This document shows, piece by piece, positions 61,157 to 64,000 of a DNA stretch of 64,000 nucleotides (within the stretch, counting starts at the first letter, position 1; each line of letters begins with the position of its first letter). The translations under genes and the position numbers were made by a program. The DNA is taken from assembly GCF_030297015.1 (NCBI RefSeq), contig NZ_AP028056.1, positions 2,366,939 to 2,430,938 on the forward strand, given 5' to 3'. The notes beneath the pieces are model-generated. The model had not been told where the DNA came from. It was given only the letters and a program-made list of their open reading frames with translations, and ran no database searches. This stretch comes from Brooklawnia propionicigenes. Its GTDB lineage: Bacteria; Actinomycetota; Actinomycetes; Propionibacteriales; Propionibacteriaceae.

Positions 61157-62512
61157 ATGGCACGACTTTTTGGAACCGACGGAGTGCGTGGAGTCGCCAA
61201 TGCCGACCTCACTGCCGAACTCGCCATGGAACTGTCCGCAGCAGCCGCCAAGGTACTGGGTGAGGCCGGCGCATTCACGGGCCGGCGTCCCACCGCGCTG
61301 GTGGGACGTGACACTCGGATATCCGGCCAGCTGCTGTCAGCCGCGGTGAACGCGGGGCTGGCCAGTACCGGTGTGGACGTCATCGATGTCGGTATCGTGC
61401 CGACCCCCGGCTTGGCCTACCTGGTCAACACGCAGGGCACCGACCTGGGAGTGATGCTCTCGGCCTCCCACAATCCGATGCCCGACAACGGCATCAAGTT
61501 CTTCCAGCGTGGCGGCGTCAAGCTGGACGACTCGATCGAGGACTCCATCGAGGAACGCCTCAACGAGCAGTGGGAGCGCCCGATCGCCGGTGACGTAGGA
61601 CGCATCACCACCGACGAGGGACATGCGTTGCGCCAGACCTACATCGACGCGCTGGTCGCCAGCCTGGAAGGCGTGCGGCTGGATGGCCTGAAGGTGGTCA
61701 TCGACGCCGCGAACGGCGCCGCGTCCTATACCGCCGGGCCCGCCTTCGAGGCCAGCGGCGCCACCGTCGTCGGGATCAACAACACTCCCGACGGCCTCAA
61801 TATCAACGACAACGCCGGCTCGACCCACATCGAGGGACTGCAGGCGGCGGTCGTCGAGCACGGCGCCGACCTGGGTATCGCACTGGACGGCGACGCCGAC
61901 CGCTGCCTGGCCGTGGACGCGACCGGTGCCGTCGTGGACGGCGACCACATCATGGCGATCCTGGCACTGGATCTCAAGGAGCAGGGCAAGCTGCACAACA
62001 ACACCCTGGTCGCCACCATCATGAGCAACCTCGGGCTGATCATCGCGATGCGCGAGCACGGCATCCAGGTCGAGCAGACTCGGGTGGGCGATCGCTACGT
62101 GCTGGAGGCGATGGCTCAGAACGGATTCACGCTGGGCGGTGAGCAGTCCGGCCACGTCATCATCAGCGAGTATGCGAATACCGGCGACGGTGTGCTGACC
62201 GGGCTGCATGTCGCGGCCCGGGTGGCACGGTCGGGGCGCTCGCTGGCCTCGCTGGCCTCGGTGATGACCACCTTGCCGCAGGTCATGATCAACGTGCCGA
62301 ATGTCGACAAGATGCGGGCCGGCGTCGACCCCGAGATCACTCGTGCGGTCACCCAGGCCAACAACAAGCTGGGCATGAGCGGGCGCGTGGTGCTGCGTCC
62401 GTCGGGCACCGAGCCGCTGGTTCGCGTGATGGTCGAAGCGTCCACCGCCGAGAACGCCCAGCAGGTCGCCGAGCAACTCGCGGGCTTGGTCGCGAGCCGC
62501 CTCGCTCTGTAA
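61157..62512 (+). CDS. glmM: phosphoglucosamine mutase
   Basis: This 451-residue enzyme interconverts glucosamine 6-phosphate and 1-phosphate on the way to UDP-GlcNAc. The phosphoserine is S104 in LSASHNPMPDNGIKFF, the Mg site is DGDADR (D244-D248), GGEQSGHVI recognises the sugar, and RPSGTEPLVRVMVE binds phosphate. The ATG has no Shine-Dalgarno; TACGCT ends 8 nt upstream, which suggests a leaderless transcript. It links to MurB in peptidoglycan precursor synthesis. Confidence 0.97.
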   Translation: MARLFGTDGVRGVANADLTAELAMELSAAAAKVLGEAGAFTGRRPTALVGRDTRISGQLLSAAVNAGLASTGVDVIDVGIVPTPGLAYLVNTQGTDLGVMLSASHNPMPDNGIKFFQRGGVKLDDSIEDSIEERLNEQWERPIAGDVGRITTDEGHALRQTYIDALVASLEGVRLDGLKVVIDAANGAASYTAGPAFEASGATVVGINNTPDGLNINDNAGSTHIEGLQAAVVEHGADLGIALDGDADRCLAVDATGAVVDGDHIMAILALDLKEQGKLHNNTLVATIMSNLGLIIAMREHGIQVEQTRVGDRYVLEAMAQNGFTLGGEQSGHVIISEYANTGDGVLTGLHVAARVARSGRSLASLASVMTTLPQVMINVPNVDKMRAGVDPEITRAVTQANNKLGMSGRVVLRPSGTEPLVRVMVEASTAENAQQVAEQLAGLVASRLAL

Positions 62513-62569
62513 GGGCCGTGCCGTTCCCCCAGCCCCGCCCACCCGCCGAGCCGATGCCGGCTTGGCAGA

Positions 62570-62595
62570 GCTGACCGCCAGATCGCCTCGTCCGG
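62570..62595 (+). repeat. copy 1 of a 26-bp exact direct repeat shared with coaA
   Basis: Identical base for base to 63834-63859, on the same strand, 1,264 bp apart. It starts GCTGACCGCC and ends CTCGTCCGG. It sits at the 5' edge of the channel frame and brings in an in-frame TGA (62572-62574). Confidence 0.9.
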
Positions 62596-62691
62596 TCGCG
62601 TTTCTTCCAGTCGTTCATCATCGGCGCAATCGTCGCGAATGCCGTCATCATCGGCATCAACACCTTCACGCTCGACGGCTGGGTCTCCGGT

Positions 62692-63543
62692 GTGCTGATG
62701 CGCCTGGACTGGATCTTCGTGACGATCTTCGTGATCGAACTGGTGGTGCGTTTCGCCGCCGATGGGCTGGACCCGCGCCGCTTCTTCAGGTCGAGTTGGA
62801 ATACCTTCGACTTCCTGGTGGTGGCGGTTTGCTTCATTCCCGGGGTGTCGACCAGCGCCACGGCGCTGCGGGTGATCCGGCTGCTTCGGGTCAGCAGACT
62901 ATTGCGCATCATGCCCGATTCGCGTGTGCTGCTGCGCGGGCTGCGCCGGGCAGCAGGACCCGCGCTGTCGCTGGCGGCCCTGACCGTACTGCTGTGCTAT
63001 CTGTATGCGGTGGTCGGTTGGATGGCGTTTCGTGACCATGGGAATGCCGACATTCCGGGCTACTTCGACAACATCGGCGAAGCCATGCTGACGATGTTCG
63101 AGCTGCTCACCTTGGAAGGCTGGAACCAGACGCTGCATGACCTGCGTCAGGTCAGCCCGTTCGCGGTGCCGTATGTGATCTCTTTCCTGCTCATCGGCAC
63201 CTATATCGTGGTGAACCTGGTGGTCGGCATCGTCATCAACAGCCTGGACGAGGCGTACAAGGAACGCGACCACGAGCGTGCGCTGGAATACATGGCGACC
63301 GGCGGTGAACGGGCCGGGGTGGAGGCGACCATCAATGAACTCCGGACGGTGCTCGACCGGCTGGAGGCCCAGCTGGGTACCGCCGTCCAAGCCGATGAAC
63401 CGCTGATCATCTCCGGCGACGGACCCGATGCCGTCGAAACTACCGGTGCGCAGAACCACCAGCCGTCCCGCAACGGCTCCCAGCTGGCTGCCGGTGAAAC
63501 AGCTGCCGTGGAACTGCCGCGGGCCGAGGTCGCCGACGGCTAG
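62692..63543 (+). CDS. bacterial voltage-gated sodium channel-like protein, 5' end disrupted
   Basis: The 283-residue frame from GTG 62692 encodes S2-S6 of a one-domain cation channel: S4 with regularly spaced Arg ([14 protein letters not shown]), selectivity-filter-like TLEGW (140-144, compare TLESW in NavBac), pore helices and a coiled-coil-prone C-terminus ([14 protein letters not shown]). A convincing S1 (FFQSFIIGAIVANAVIIG) lies in the same frame just upstream (62575-62691) but has no start codon; ATG 62554 is cut off after six codons by TGA 62572. The gene is therefore 5'-damaged or truncated and may be non-functional. Its stop interlocks with the coaA stop. Confidence 0.75.
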   Translation: MLMRLDWIFVTIFVIELVVRFAADGLDPRRFFRSSWNTFDFLVVAVCFIPGVSTSATALRVIRLLRVSRLLRIMPDSRVLLRGLRRAAGPALSLAALTVLLCYLYAVVGWMAFRDHGNADIPGYFDNIGEAMLTMFELLTLEGWNQTLHDLRQVSPFAVPYVISFLLIGTYIVVNLVVGIVINSLDEAYKERDHERALEYMATGGERAGVEATINELRTVLDRLEAQLGTAVQADEPLIISGDGPDAVETTGAQNHQPSRNGSQLAAGETAAVELPRAEVADG

Positions 63544-64000
63544 ATCCGCCGGATCCGCACCTCGGAGATCACGTGATCGCTGCCCTTGCGCAGGATCGCG
63601 GTGGCGCGGTCGCGGGTCGGTTCGATGTTCTCGACGAGGTTCGGTTTGTTGATGGTGTCCCAGACCTCGCGCGCCTGCCATACCGCCTCTTCGTCGGACA
63701 GCTCGGCATAGGAACGGAAGAAGCTGGTGGGATCGCGGAATGCGGTGTCGCGCAGCGCCATGAATCGCGCTACATACCAGTCGCGGATATCGGATTCGTC
63801 GGCGTCCACATAGACCGAGAAATCGAAGAAATCGCTGACCGCCAGATCGCCTCGTCCGGCCGGGGCCGGCTGCAATACGTTCAGGCCTTCCACGATCAAG
63901 ATGTCCGGGCGCGTGACGACGATCCTCTCACCCTGGACGATGTCATAGATGACATGGGAGTAGACCGGCGCCGTGACCTCGGCGACACCCGATTTCACGG
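63540..64000 (-). CDS. coaA: pantothenate kinase type I, 5' partial
   Basis: The C-terminal ~153 residues match Coa[95 protein letters not shown]. The reading frame runs off the window edge, so the P-loop part is outside. CoaA phosphorylates pantothenate, the first step of CoA synthesis. It contains copy 2 of the 26-bp repeat. It is convergent with the channel gene, sharing the CTAG at the stops. Confidence 0.95.
   Translation of the reverse strand, partial: VKSGVAEVTAPVYSHVIYDIVQGERIVVTRPDILIVEGLNVLQPAPAGRGDLAVSDFFDFSVYVDADESDIRDWYVARFMALRDTAFRDPTSFFRSYAELSDEEAVWQAREVWDTINKPNLVENIEPTRDRATAILRKGSDHVISEVRIRRI
63834..63859 (+). repeat. copy 2 of the 26-bp exact direct repeat, inside coaA
   Basis: On the coaA strand it encodes the GRGDLAVS segment just before DFFDF, which fits the CoaA reading frame, so this is likely the original copy and 62570-62595 the derived one. 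Confidence 0.9.

Noticed and set aside
62554-62574. Reading the in-frame TGA at 62572 as selenocysteine to join ATG 62554 with the channel S1
   Set aside because: No selenocysteine-type hairpin was evident and channels of this family have no reason for selenocysteine there. The TGA lies inside the 26-bp repeat, which explains it better.

Overview
The window is a high-GC actinobacterial chromosome segment. It carries the rplK-rplA-rplJ-rplL / rpoB-rpoC / rpsL-rpsG-fusA-tuf / S10-spc-alpha super-cluster in the standard order. Actinobacterial traits include frequent GTG and TTG starts, several apparently leaderless genes, long acidic N-termini on SecE and NusG, a zinc-type rpsN, two resuscitation-promoting-factor-like genes and the order rpmG - hadA-like - hadB-like upstream of secE-nusG. 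Placement near Propionibacteriaceae is an inference from overall gene content, not from a search. No IS element, prophage, CRISPR array or rRNA was seen.

Layout. 1-7.8 kb: 3' part of an ABC1/UbiB-like kinase gene, a YajQ-family gene, tRNA-Tyr, an unusual pseudouridine-5'-phosphate glycosidase homologue, tRNA-Thr, tRNA-Met, rpmG, two MaoC/Had-like dehydratase genes, murB, an aspartate/aromatic aminotransferase and tRNA-Trp. 7.8-19.6 kb: secE, nusG, rplK, rplA, rplJ, rplL, rpoB, rpoC. 19.8 kb: a small secreted protein with a sortase-like tail. 20.5-25.2 kb: rpsL, rpsG, fusA, tuf. 25.4-29.5 kb: a secreted coiled-coil peptidase, a DUF4112 protein, a CBS-domain protein and gltX. 30.0-47.1 kb: the S10/spc/alpha ribosomal clusters with secY, adk, map, infA and rpoA. 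47.2-55.4 kb: envelope genes (glycosyltransferase, transglutaminase-like protein, two Rpf-like proteins), superoxide dismutase, CsbD, an RsmC-like methyltransferase, truA, trmB and a YccF protein. 55.6-64.0 kb: an EF-G2-like gene, a frameshifted acyltransferase-SGNH gene, rplM, rpsI, glmM, a bacterial sodium-channel-like gene with a damaged 5' end, and the 3' part of coaA.

How the genes work together. Most of the window is the transcription/translation core: RNA polymerase subunits, NusG, 29 ribosomal proteins of the main cluster plus L33, L13, S9 and others, EF-G, EF-Tu, IF1, four tRNAs, GltX and RNA-modifying enzymes. It also holds the Sec channel (SecE, SecY) and protein maturation (Map). 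A second theme is the cell wall: MurB, GlmM, Rpf-like hydrolases, a secreted NlpC/P60-like protein, an O-acyltransferase and a glycosyltransferase pair.

No wholly new system is proven here. The most unusual signals are: (1) a PsuG homologue with arginine at both active-site lysine positions; (2) a chain of four perfect inverted repeats over the rpoBC promoter region; (3) a 26-bp exact repeat shared by coaA and the broken 5' end of the channel gene; (4) a one-base frameshift at a G6 tract separating the acyltransferase and SGNH halves of one gene; (5) a glycosyltransferase partnered with a transglutaminase-like protein that has Ser in place of the catalytic Cys; (6) an LPNAG-tailed secreted protein between rpoC and rpsL; and (7) a set of at least eight genes with a -10-like hexamer 6-8 nt from the start codon, indicating leaderless transcripts.
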